A stretch of DNA of 64,000 nt, taken from NCBI GenBank assembly GCA_963747595.1, contig CAVVFO010000002.1:1054001-1118000 (forward strand), read 5' to 3'. A program made the translations under genes and the position numbers. This document shows positions 23,267 through 31,662 of the stretch, piece after piece (the stretch's first letter is position 1; every line of letters begins with the position of its first letter). Source of the stretch: Oleiagrimonas sp963747595 (GTDB lineage: Bacteria > Pseudomonadota > Gammaproteobacteria > Xanthomonadales > Rhodanobacteraceae). The notes beneath the pieces were generated by a model. The model saw nothing but the letters and a program-made list of their open reading frames with translations, had not been told where the DNA came from and did no database searches.

Positions 23267-25855
23267 TCAAGCATGAACCGCCCTCTCTTTCGGTCGCTCT
23301 CTGAAAGACTCACGCCATGCTTTCAACGCCTCGATATCCTTGCCCAATTCGTCCCCTTCCGGGATGAAGACAGGAACCTCCGATGACTGACTGTGTTCAT
23401 AGCAGGAGTATTTTGTCATCAGATCATCAATGAACTGGCAGTCTTCGTGGCTGATCAGCGGCAACTGTGTGAGTCGATTATCCGTCGTGACGCTGCGACG
23501 GTGACGCCTCACGACCTGATTCAGCAAGTCGTCCTCAACTGTGCGCTCCAGCAATTTCCGGAAGTCACTGCATATCCCTTGTGCCAAACTTCTGTAAGCA
23601 TCACCTCCGGACGTTTCGCCGGCTTTTTTGGCATCATCGAGCCGTTGCAACAGGATGTTATTTGCTTTCTTAGTATTGGCATTCCATACAGCTTGATCCG
23701 TCGGATGCCCTGCCGTTCCGGCAAACGATTCAATGCAGTGCTGTTGCAAATTCTGTCGTATCCAGTCCTCGCCAACCTTCTTGGCTGCATCTTCCATCGC
23801 CCCGTATAAGGACAGCCGATGCGTAAACACGAGCACCTGACGCGTCTGTGCCAACTGGGTGAGGCGAACGGCCACAAACCATTCGTAATCATGATCCAGT
23901 GAAGAGATCGGATCATCGAAGACGAACGGGGCAACGTGCGGCTGTTCCGCAACATCGGCCAGAAACGCGGCCAGTCCCACGACACGACGCTCACCATCGC
24001 TCAATACCGACTCGGGAAGGTCCTGGTCCGTCTGTGCTCCCTTCAGTCGAAGCTTGTGAAGCGACCTCCCTCTTTCCGTGCGTGTCTTGCACAGTTCAAC
24101 CTTGATTCGTGACGCCCCCAATGCGTTCAGCTCACGATTGAAGCGGTCCACGAACAATTGGGTGATGACTTGCCCGGCAATCTCTCCAGCCTTCCGAGAG
24201 ATACCAGAAGAATTCGCGAAGCGCTTCCAATCGTCGTAGAGCGCTACTTTCCGGAGTCGTTCAATTTCGGTTCGAATAGCCGCAGCCTGTTGCGCCGTCC
24301 AGCAGCGAGCTTCGAGATTCATCTTGTCCTTGCTGGCCTGGACACGGTCAAACGTCTTGGCGTCTTCATCGTGCTGTGCCGCTTCGCGTTCGAGCCCTTC
24401 GGACCGTTTGGTCAATTCTTCAAGGATATCGGTAGGCCAGACTACGGGGGCTGCCGACTCTTCGGCCTCGTGGCCAAGAAGAATGTCTCTGTTCTTGCGA
24501 ACCAGACGCCACAATTCTGTCAGACGTGCTGCCCAAGGGCTGTCACTCAGCCCAACCGCTTGGCACGAGGTCGTGACCTGCTCCTCCGTCAGTCCAGCGG
24601 GTATCGCTTCAAGTGCCTTCTCGTAGGCCGTTTCCGCTGTCTTGGCTTCGGTCTCCAGACTTCCCTGTACGTAGTCTTCGAAGTCCCGCAACCGCTTCGG
24701 CGCTTCCTTTTCCAGTTTTTGATGGCAGAGTACGCATCGCGCGCCATCCGTCACGGGATACTGCCGTCCAGGGTAAGCGGTCTGGGAATAAGCTCTTGCC
24801 GCTTCCCACAATGCCAGCCAGGTCTCTGTACCGATTCCGTCCAGTTCGGCGGACTTCACTTGGGCTGACTCGGTGGCAATACGGCGTTTCGTCGACGCCT
24901 CCGCGCGCAACGTCCTGAAAGTCGCAAGCCGCTCGTTACCCAACGCGGTCGCTTCATCTTTCAGCTTCGACACAAGCTGCGCGATCTGCCGCTTTGTGTT
25001 TCGCTTGTCCCGCGCCAACTTTGCCGGATCAGCGGTATTTAGGCGTTCCTTCAGTCTGTCCAACGCCTGCTGATCTTTTCCTTCCCAGCGGACAATGGAT
25101 TGAATCGCTTTTTCGGCGAGATTCGGCTTCAACTCACGGTAGATGGTTCCTGTCGGCGTTGCCGCATACTCAGCCGGCAATTGTGGCAGCGCACTGACCA
25201 GAGCGTCCTGCTCTTTCTGCAACCCACCTTTGACGCGATTGCAGACTCTGGCGAGCGCCTCAAACAATGCTACCGAAGGTGGCGTGTAGGTCGCTGCCGC
25301 TTCCTGCGTCAGGTAGGCAGTGGCAGTTTCGGCGTCAAAAATATCCACTGAGCGAAGGCCATCAACGGGAGCACTGTTCGCCAGCCACTCGATGTCGTCA
25401 TCTGAGCCGTTGACCGAATACCCAACCTTGCATCGGCGCTCAACAGGTGGCACGTCAAACACGTTCGGTTTGAGGTCCGGCGCCCGTGGTTTTCCACATA
25501 TCTTCTTGAGCAGGCGCGTATACCCCGATTTCCCGGAGCCGTTGTGTCCATAGAGAACGCAAAGATTCCCTTGGCCGAAACTCAACGGACGTCGGGGCGC
25601 AAGGTTTTCGATACCGCTGATATCGCTGATCGCATTGAGTCGCAACGTTCCAGCAGCAGATGCGTTCGAGCCAAGCTCCTCGAATTTCCTGTGGGCTGTA
25701 ACCTTCTGGCCGTCCGGCGTCTTCATCTGGGCGACGAGCGTATCGAGTTGCGCATCTGATACGCTTCCCTCCGACAGCAGTGTCTCGGCGGCTTGTTGGA
25801 GCCAATCTTGCTGCTCATGAAGCCAGCCGCGAATTTCTTGTTGTACATCAGACAT
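23267..25855 (-). CDS. ABC-type ATPase, RloC/PrrC-like candidate anticodon nuclease
   Basis: Protein of 862 residues built like RloC. An ABC-ATPase head has Walker A GHNGSGKS at 103-110, long coiled-coil arms (about 250-540) with a CVLC zinc-hook motif at 374-377, signature LSDGER at 618-623 and Walker B FVFDDP near 644. A C-terminal domain follows the ATPase. There R766-KLL-E770 and H803 are spaced much like the Arg-Glu-His triad reported for the PrrC/RloC anticodon nucleases (R320, E324, H356 in PrrC, from memory). It lies between hsdS and the Schlafen-type gene, as prrC sits in a type Ic hsd locus. The ATPase with hook is clear; nuclease function is inference. Confidence 0.75.
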   Translation of the reverse strand: MSDVQQEIRGWLHEQQDWLQQAAETLLSEGSVSDAQLDTLVAQMKTPDGQKVTAHRKFEELGSNASAAGTLRLNAISDISGIENLAPRRPLSFGQGNLCVLYGHNGSGKSGYTRLLKKICGKPRAPDLKPNVFDVPPVERRCKVGYSVNGSDDDIEWLANSAPVDGLRSVDIFDAETATAYLTQEAAATYTPPSVALFEALARVCNRVKGGLQKEQDALVSALPQLPAEYAATPTGTIYRELKPNLAEKAIQSIVRWEGKDQQALDRLKERLNTADPAKLARDKRNTKRQIAQLVSKLKDEATALGNERLATFRTLRAEASTKRRIATESAQVKSAELDGIGTETWLALWEAARAYSQTAYPGRQYPVTDGARCVLCHQKLEKEAPKRLRDFEDYVQGSLETEAKTAETAYEKALEAIPAGLTEEQVTTSCQAVGLSDSPWAARLTELWRLVRKNRDILLGHEAEESAAPVVWPTDILEELTKRSEGLEREAAQHDEDAKTFDRVQASKDKMNLEARCWTAQQAAAIRTEIERLRKVALYDDWKRFANSSGISRKAGEIAGQVITQLFVDRFNRELNALGASRIKVELCKTRTERGRSLHKLRLKGAQTDQDLPESVLSDGERRVVGLAAFLADVAEQPHVAPFVFDDPISSLDHDYEWFVAVRLTQLAQTRQVLVFTHRLSLYGAMEDAAKKVGEDWIRQNLQQHCIESFAGTAGHPTDQAVWNANTKKANNILLQRLDDAKKAGETSGGDAYRSLAQGICSDFRKLLERTVEDDLLNQVVRRHRRSVTTDNRLTQLPLISHEDCQFIDDLMTKYSCYEHSQSSEVPVFIPEGDELGKDIEALKAWRESFRERPKERAVHA

Positions 25856-25942
25856 GAGGCGCTTCCTCCCTGCGCGTTTCCACCAGTCAAACGCAGCCAG
25901 TCAGCAACGCTTGTCTCAAGACCCGTTTGAGATCTGTGTTGC

Positions 25943-27817
25943 TTATGTAGATGCTGCCCCTTTCGGCACAAATCCCTTCTCCCGCATCCAGGTGAGGGCA
26001 TGCAGCCAGCGGTCTTCAGGGATGCGCTGTTTGGATTCGTGCCAGTTGTTGAGCACTTCGTGCACGATCATTTCATCGGAGACGTTGCCTTTCTCGCGCA
26101 GCAGATCGCTCCAGGCGGAGAACAGGGTGGCGACGATTTCGCATCTTTCCGTATCCAGCCCACGGAATGTCTCCACGATTTCGTTGAACGTGGCGGCAAC
26201 CCGGGAAAAATACCGGTCGAAATAGTGCTTGTGCCCGCCGCGCTTTTGCAACGGCATGTACCGATAGCGTCCATTGTCCTCGCACGCATCAAACCACTGT
26301 TGTTTGCGCAGTTGGCTGTCGATCGAGCGCAGCGCGCGGTTGTCGTAGGGGCCTGCGGCCTGCCTGTGGTAGGTGGAGCCCGTGTCCACGTCGCACAGGT
26401 GTTCGACGAGGAACAGCATCTTTTCGAACTTGACGTGTCCGAACGTCGGCTCGGCGTGCAACTGGTCGACGATTTCCGCCGCCAGTACGCTGCGCATGAA
26501 ATGGACGTTGGCCTTGCGGCCGCTGGGCCGAGTCTCGTTCTCGGCAAGGTTTCGGCCGGCAGTTTCGATCAGCCGCGTCCTTCCGGTCAGCAGTTCCTGC
26601 ATCATGGCTTGCTTGAGCGCGACGGTCTTGGTGCAGCGTTGTTCCAGGGCCTCGATTTCGGCGTCCATGTCGGAAAGAAACCGCGCGATAGCTTCTTGCT
26701 CGCCGATATCGATCGGCAAGTTGACCTCGAAATGCTGCAACTGCTTCTTGCCAACTTCAAGGAAAGTGCTGCCACCGCAAAGCTGGATCAACCGGTCCTT
26801 TTGCGTCGTCATCAAGTAATACAAAAACTCAGCATGGGCCGAGAATGGAATCAGGTTCTTGAACCCCTGATTCGTGGTCATTGGAATCGTGTTTAGGGCA
26901 CACTCGCCGATAGTGGCGCGCGTTGTCATGATGACCGAACCCGACGGAATGATCTCTGCGGAACTAGCTCGCAGGCCAACCTTGGAAATCGTGCGTTCCG
27001 TTGCCGTAAGATACTTGCCCCCACGAAGGGCAGTAATGTCGGTTGGCGTGCACCATGCGACCCCGCCATTCCAGAACTCAGGGTTGCTCGTACTGGGTGT
27101 GCCGCCGCTACGAATTTCGGCAATGTCACCGAGCGGCTTTGTCTCCCACTCCCCCTCAAACCCCGGCAGGCGGGTTTGGCCGGTGAGGAGTTGCTGCATG
27201 GCGGCCTGTTTGAGATCGCGCTTTTTGGCGATCAGGCGGTCCAGTGCCTCCAGCAGGGCATCCACGTCGCTCAGGGCGGTGGCTATGGCGCGTTGCTCAA
27301 CAACGTCGGCAGGTGCTGCGATTGCATACTTCCCCACCTGTGGCGCCGTAAGCTGAGGCACACCTGTGCTCTCGATGGCGAACTCCACACGATCATTGAT
27401 TGCGTATGTCGCAAATTTTGAATCAACTGTTCCTGTGGTCTCAAGAACAACAAGTCTTACTATGGGGAAAAATGGCTCACTCCTGTATTCTGCGTGGCCT
27501 AAGTATCCCCGAGCTGTAATCGTGAGAGAGCCCGGTTTCGAGCGTTTTTGACTTGTGAACCCGTATAGTCCTTTATTCTGGATAGCGTTGGCGAAAATTG
27601 GAAAAGGATATTTATCGGACTGAACGGTTGATAGCGCATCCTTAGGAACATCACCACCTGCATAAATGGTGAAGTGTTCTCGAAATCGAAATACCTCCCA
27701 ATCCTCCGGAATCACCCCCACCTCAGTCTGCTTGTAGCCGACAGGTACGGTCGGTTTTGTCGTCCGCAAGTCGTAGCCCGGCGACGCATCCCGCACTTCC
27801 ATGGCATCCCGGCTCAT
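25943..27817 (-). CDS. hsdS: Type I specificity subunit with extra C-terminal domain
   Basis: DNA-recognition subunit of the type I enzyme. The 624 residues contain TRD1 (about 40-165), a conserved helical spacer (EQRAIATALSDVDALLEALDRLI, 174-196, to the TGQTRLPGF end), TRD2 (about 225-365) and a second spacer ending LLTGRTRL at 416. Normal HsdS ends there, at 400-450 residues. Here about 205 more follow, including VKFEKMLFLVEHL and YHRQAAGPYDNRAL. The ATG at 27817 overlaps the hsdM stop (ATGA). Part of TRD1 (about 27360-27700) is visibly richer in A and T than its neighbours, as expected for exchanged recognition domains. The bipartite target cannot be predicted. Confidence 0.9.
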   Translation of the reverse strand: MSRDAMEVRDASPGYDLRTTKPTVPVGYKQTEVGVIPEDWEVFRFREHFTIYAGGDVPKDALSTVQSDKYPFPIFANAIQNKGLYGFTSQKRSKPGSLTITARGYLGHAEYRSEPFFPIVRLVVLETTGTVDSKFATYAINDRVEFAIESTGVPQLTAPQVGKYAIAAPADVVEQRAIATALSDVDALLEALDRLIAKKRDLKQAAMQQLLTGQTRLPGFEGEWETKPLGDIAEIRSGGTPSTSNPEFWNGGVAWCTPTDITALRGGKYLTATERTISKVGLRASSAEIIPSGSVIMTTRATIGECALNTIPMTTNQGFKNLIPFSAHAEFLYYLMTTQKDRLIQLCGGSTFLEVGKKQLQHFEVNLPIDIGEQEAIARFLSDMDAEIEALEQRCTKTVALKQAMMQELLTGRTRLIETAGRNLAENETRPSGRKANVHFMRSVLAAEIVDQLHAEPTFGHVKFEKMLFLVEHLCDVDTGSTYHRQAAGPYDNRALRSIDSQLRKQQWFDACEDNGRYRYMPLQKRGGHKHYFDRYFSRVAATFNEIVETFRGLDTERCEIVATLFSAWSDLLREKGNVSDEMIVHEVLNNWHESKQRIPEDRWLHALTWMREKGFVPKGAAST

Positions 27818-30597
27818 CCCCACACCGCCCCCATTTTCTTCAGGTGCTCGTCCACCCGTGCCGACAGTTCGTCCACCCGCTTGGCCAATTGCGGCAACGG
27901 CGTGGCATAGCGTTCGGCCAGTTGCCGCACGCGGCCGGTGAGGGTCTGGGAGACGCGCTCCAGCTCGCCCTGGACGGCGGCTTCGAGCGCAGCGAGCCAT
28001 TTGTCGTCCACCACCAGGGCCTTGATTTCGTCCTCACTGAGCTGAGGGTATTTCTTATAGGCAAGCTGATCGAGGGCCGCATCGGCTTCCTTGACCTTGG
28101 CCTTGAGGGCACTCTGTTGATCGAGCAGTTCCAGGTAGCGCGCGGTGGCGTGCAGGTCGACGAGGGCTTCCGGGAGCGGCTCGGCTTGCAGGCGCTTGCG
28201 GTAGGTCTTTTCCGCCTTGGCGAGCAGTGCACCGGCGTCCTTGCTGCGTGACTTTTGCTGGCTGTCCGCGTCCAGGTAGCGTTGCAGGGTGTGCTGCTCG
28301 GCGGTGTCGCCGGTGGTGGCCAGCCGGTCCTTGACCGTCTTGAGGGTGAGCTTGCCCTTGGGGTTCTTGAGCGGCGAGAGGTGGCTGTGGTCGGTGAGGC
28401 CGCGCAGCTCGGCGGCGTGTTCCTCGGCCTGCTCCATCCATGCGGTGTAGCGGGCGCAGGCGGCGGGGTCGTCTTCGTTCCAGACCGACACCAGGGCCTG
28501 GGTGAAGGCGTCCTGTGCGTCCGCCTTTGTGGAGACGTCCTTGAGCGCGCCGTCCTCACCGCCGTGCTCTTCGGCCAGTTCGGTCAGGCTGGCACCGACC
28601 GTGTCGAGTTCGGCGCGCAGGGTGTCCAGCGCGGCCTGTTCTTCGGCAAAGTAGCGGGCGACGATGCAGGGCTTGGGGATCAGGTCGCAGGCCCAGCCCT
28701 TGTCCTTCATCTGGCCCTTCTTCTTGCCGCTTTTCACTTCTTCCAGCACCCGGCGGGTTTCGGCGACCCAGCCGTCGGCAGCAATCGCGTAGGCGTCGTC
28801 CTGCAGGGTGTCGGCCCAATAGTCCATCAGATGCTGGTAGATGTCGTAGGGGTCGATCAGCGGCACGTCGTGGAAGGCGTCGAGCAGGGCCTCGCCGATG
28901 GTGGTGATCAGCGCCTTGGGCTGGCCATCGCGGTCGAAGCCTTTCAGGCACGGCGTTTGGTCGGCCCGCCACTGCGCGAAGCGTTCGCTGACCCACTCAC
29001 GGAAGGCGGCGAATTCCGGGTGATCGAGGATGGTCGCCTTGACGGCCGTCGACGCGACGGCCTGTTCCAGGTAGCCGGGCGTGCCGTTGGCGCGGAACAG
29101 CACCGTGCGCAGCGCGGGGAACACGGCCCAGTAAGCAGCCAGGCCCGATACCGGCGGCATGGCCCCCTTTGTATCAGAAAAGGCGTCGCCGTCGATGTCG
29201 CGCACGGGAATGCCGCCGTTGAGGTGGGCGTGGATGTCCTGGCGGTCTTCGGGTTCCGAGCTGTCGATGTAGCGCGGCAGGTTGAGGTTGTAGTCGTTTT
29301 TCGGGTCGGCGATCTCGTCGAAGGGCACCATCCGGGCGAAACGCGGCTCGTCCACCTGCTTGCGGAAGGTGTCGACGATGCGGTGGATATCGCGCTCGCG
29401 CAGGCGGTTCTTGTTGCCGTCCTTGAGAAAGCCCCGGGACGCATCGATCATGAAGATGCCCTTGCGGGCGGTGGCGTTGTCCTTGTCCAGCACCAGGATG
29501 CAGGCGGGGATGCCGGTGCCGTAGAACAGGTTGGCAGGCAGGCCGATGATGCCCTTGAGGTAGCCGGAGCGCACCAGTTGCTTGCGGATGGCGGCCTCGG
29601 CATGGCCGCGGAACAGCACGCCGTGCGGCAGGATGCAGGCCGCCTTGCCGGTGCTGTTCATGGACCGGACGATGTGCAACAGGTAGGCGTAGTCGCCCTG
29701 CTTGGCCGGCGGCACGCCCCAGGCGAAGCGCTGGAAGGGATCGTTGGCCGGGGTGAGGCCGCTGCTCCAGCCCTTGTCGGAAAACGGCGGATTGGCGACC
29801 ACGTAGTCGTAGGTGCGCAGCCCCTCGCCATCCTTGAATTTGGGGTTGGCCAAGGTGTTGCCCTGCACGATGTTGGCAGTGGGGAAGTTGTGCAGGATCA
29901 TGTTCATGCGGGCGAGACCGGCCGTGGTCACGTCCTTTTCCTGGCCTTCCAGGGTAATGTGCTTGCCCGACTCGGCCGCCACTTTCAGCAGCAGCGATCC
30001 CGATCCGCAGGTCGGGTCATAGGCCGTGGTGGCGGCGACCGCCTTGTCCGGTGAAATGCCGATCACCTGGGCGATGATCCGGCTGACTTCCGACGGCGTG
30101 TAGAACTGGCCCTTGCTCTTCCCCGACTCGGTGGCGAAATGGCGCATCAGGTATTCGTAGGCATCGCCGAGGATGTCGTCGTGGTCGGCGCGGTTCTGGG
30201 CGAAATTCAGCGCCGGCTTCTGGAAGATGCTGACCAGGTTGGTCAGGCGATCCACCATCGCCTTGCCTTCGCCCAGCTTGTTGGGGTCGTTGAAATCGGG
30301 GAAGTCGCTGCGTGCCAGACGCTCGTTGGCATCGATCAGCGGCTGGATGATCTGGGTGTTGATCTTGTCGCCGATATCGCTCTTGCCCTTGAGCTTGACC
30401 ATGTCGGCGAAGCTGGCGCCCTCGGGGATGACCACCGGCGGCGCAAAGTCGTCCGAGTCCGCGTATTTGTCGGAGATGTACTTGATGAACAGCATGAACA
30501 GGACGTAGTCCTTGTACTGGGACGCATCCATGCCGCCGCGCAGTTCGTCGCAGGAGGCCCAGAGAGAGGAGTAGAGTTCGGATTTCTTGATGGCCAT
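27814..30597 (-). CDS. hsdM: Type I modification methylase, long form
   Basis: N6-adenine methyltransferase subunit of the type I enzyme. The N-terminal helical domain (1-150) is followed by the SAM-binding motif DPTCGSG at 194-200 and the catalytic NPPF at 269-272. Target recognition is supplied by HsdS. The protein has about 927 residues against about 500 for classical HsdM. The added C-terminal 400 hold a region with WADTLQDDAYAIAADGW and long coiled coils (SALKAKVKEADAALDQL). The ATG at 30597 opens MAIKKSELYSSLWAS, typical of this long class. It lies 78 bases after mrr and is coupled to hsdS. Confidence 0.92.
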   Translation of the reverse strand: MAIKKSELYSSLWASCDELRGGMDASQYKDYVLFMLFIKYISDKYADSDDFAPPVVIPEGASFADMVKLKGKSDIGDKINTQIIQPLIDANERLARSDFPDFNDPNKLGEGKAMVDRLTNLVSIFQKPALNFAQNRADHDDILGDAYEYLMRHFATESGKSKGQFYTPSEVSRIIAQVIGISPDKAVAATTAYDPTCGSGSLLLKVAAESGKHITLEGQEKDVTTAGLARMNMILHNFPTANIVQGNTLANPKFKDGEGLRTYDYVVANPPFSDKGWSSGLTPANDPFQRFAWGVPPAKQGDYAYLLHIVRSMNSTGKAACILPHGVLFRGHAEAAIRKQLVRSGYLKGIIGLPANLFYGTGIPACILVLDKDNATARKGIFMIDASRGFLKDGNKNRLRERDIHRIVDTFRKQVDEPRFARMVPFDEIADPKNDYNLNLPRYIDSSEPEDRQDIHAHLNGGIPVRDIDGDAFSDTKGAMPPVSGLAAYWAVFPALRTVLFRANGTPGYLEQAVASTAVKATILDHPEFAAFREWVSERFAQWRADQTPCLKGFDRDGQPKALITTIGEALLDAFHDVPLIDPYDIYQHLMDYWADTLQDDAYAIAADGWVAETRRVLEEVKSGKKKGQMKDKGWACDLIPKPCIVARYFAEEQAALDTLRAELDTVGASLTELAEEHGGEDGALKDVSTKADAQDAFTQALVSVWNEDDPAACARYTAWMEQAEEHAAELRGLTDHSHLSPLKNPKGKLTLKTVKDRLATTGDTAEQHTLQRYLDADSQQKSRSKDAGALLAKAEKTYRKRLQAEPLPEALVDLHATARYLELLDQQSALKAKVKEADAALDQLAYKKYPQLSEDEIKALVVDDKWLAALEAAVQGELERVSQTLTGRVRQLAERYATPLPQLAKRVDELSARVDEHLKKMGAVWG

Positions 30598-30675
30598 GCG
30601 TGCTTCTATTCCGGGGTTATGCAAAGGGTCGGCGGGTTCGATGGGGGGAGAGAAACATCGTTCGGACGCATCGGA

Positions 30676-31563
30676 TCAATCTTCAGCTGCCAGGAACCAC
30701 ACCGGCTTGAGGGGCAACATGCGGCGCGCGGAATCTTCCAGCTTTTCGTAGTGGGCGGTCCACAATTCGACCAACTTGCTGGTATCCACCAGCGTGATGC
30801 GTCGATGCGACTGGCGCGCTTCCAGGTCCGTGTCCTTGGTGAAGCCGGACAGCGCCACGTACAGTCCGACATCGCCCTCGCCCAGGACGGCCATGAAGCT
30901 GCGCAGGCCGACCACATCGATCTTTGCGGAGTTTGCGTTGCGCTTGACCTGCACCTTGATGCGCGGCGGCTTGGTGCCCAGCGGGTCGTTGTAGGCGATG
31001 ACGTCCACGCCGCCGTCCTTGCCGGGCGGCGCGATCCAGGCGACGTGGTAGCCCATGGCCTTGAGCAACTCGCCGACCAGCTTCTGGAAGTCGTAGGGCG
31101 GCATCTCGGCCAAGTATTCCTCGATCTCCTTCCAGGCCATTTCCTCGGCTTGTTCAAGGGTGATGGCGGCCGAGCCTTCCGCCGCTTCCTCCGTCGAATC
31201 ATCATCTGTGGATGCAGGCTGCGCCTTGCGCCACTTCCAGTAGAGCCGTTCAGCCTCTCGAAAGAACTGCTCCTCGTCCTGAAACTTAGCTAGCGCTTCC
31301 CTGCCCTCTTCGGTGACATTCCAGATGCCTTTCTGCTTGGTCATCCAGCCCGCTTTCACGGCTGGGACTGTACCGAAGCGGACAAGGCGCTCAAACCGGC
31401 GGCCACCGGAGCTGTAGTCGCCTGCCTCGTACTCCGTGATGCCCACGCGTTTTTCCAGCGCTTTCAGCGCTTCCGACGCATGGATGCCATCCGGATTATC
31501 GATGAGGATCTGCAAGAGGTTGCGCAGAAGTTGACCGGCCCTGGCCTTGGTGACATGTGCCAC
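30676..31563 (-). CDS. mrr: Mrr-like restriction endonuclease
   Basis: Endonuclease of the Mrr family, type IV-like enzymes that cut modified DNA. A winged-helix N-terminal domain (about 1-100; IWNVTEEGREALAKF) and a helical linker lead to the PD-(D/E)xK nuclease core, GGVDVIAYND then IKVQVKR, with D and QxK as catalytic residues. PYDFQKLVGELLKAMGYHVAWI is the family's usual lead-in. A GTG at 31563 is chosen because GGGA lies six bases upstream. It is the first gene of the leftward restriction operon, ahead of hsdM. Because it shares a transcript with an N6 methylase, it should tolerate that methylation. Confidence 0.87.
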   Translation of the reverse strand: MAHVTKARAGQLLRNLLQILIDNPDGIHASEALKALEKRVGITEYEAGDYSSGGRRFERLVRFGTVPAVKAGWMTKQKGIWNVTEEGREALAKFQDEEQFFREAERLYWKWRKAQPASTDDDSTEEAAEGSAAITLEQAEEMAWKEIEEYLAEMPPYDFQKLVGELLKAMGYHVAWIAPPGKDGGVDVIAYNDPLGTKPPRIKVQVKRNANSAKIDVVGLRSFMAVLGEGDVGLYVALSGFTKDTDLEARQSHRRITLVDTSKLVELWTAHYEKLEDSARRMLPLKPVWFLAAED

Positions 31564-31662
31564 AGCGATTCCCCTGAAAAATAACTGTTCCACTTTACGG
31601 CGACATGAGCAAAGGTTCCAAGGAGCAAAGTCAGCTCAATGCCGCTTGGCGCCAACCGCCCA

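Noticed and set aside
28255..30054. 599-codon plus-strand frame
   Set aside because: Antisense to hsdM; no recognisable domain and no ribosome site.
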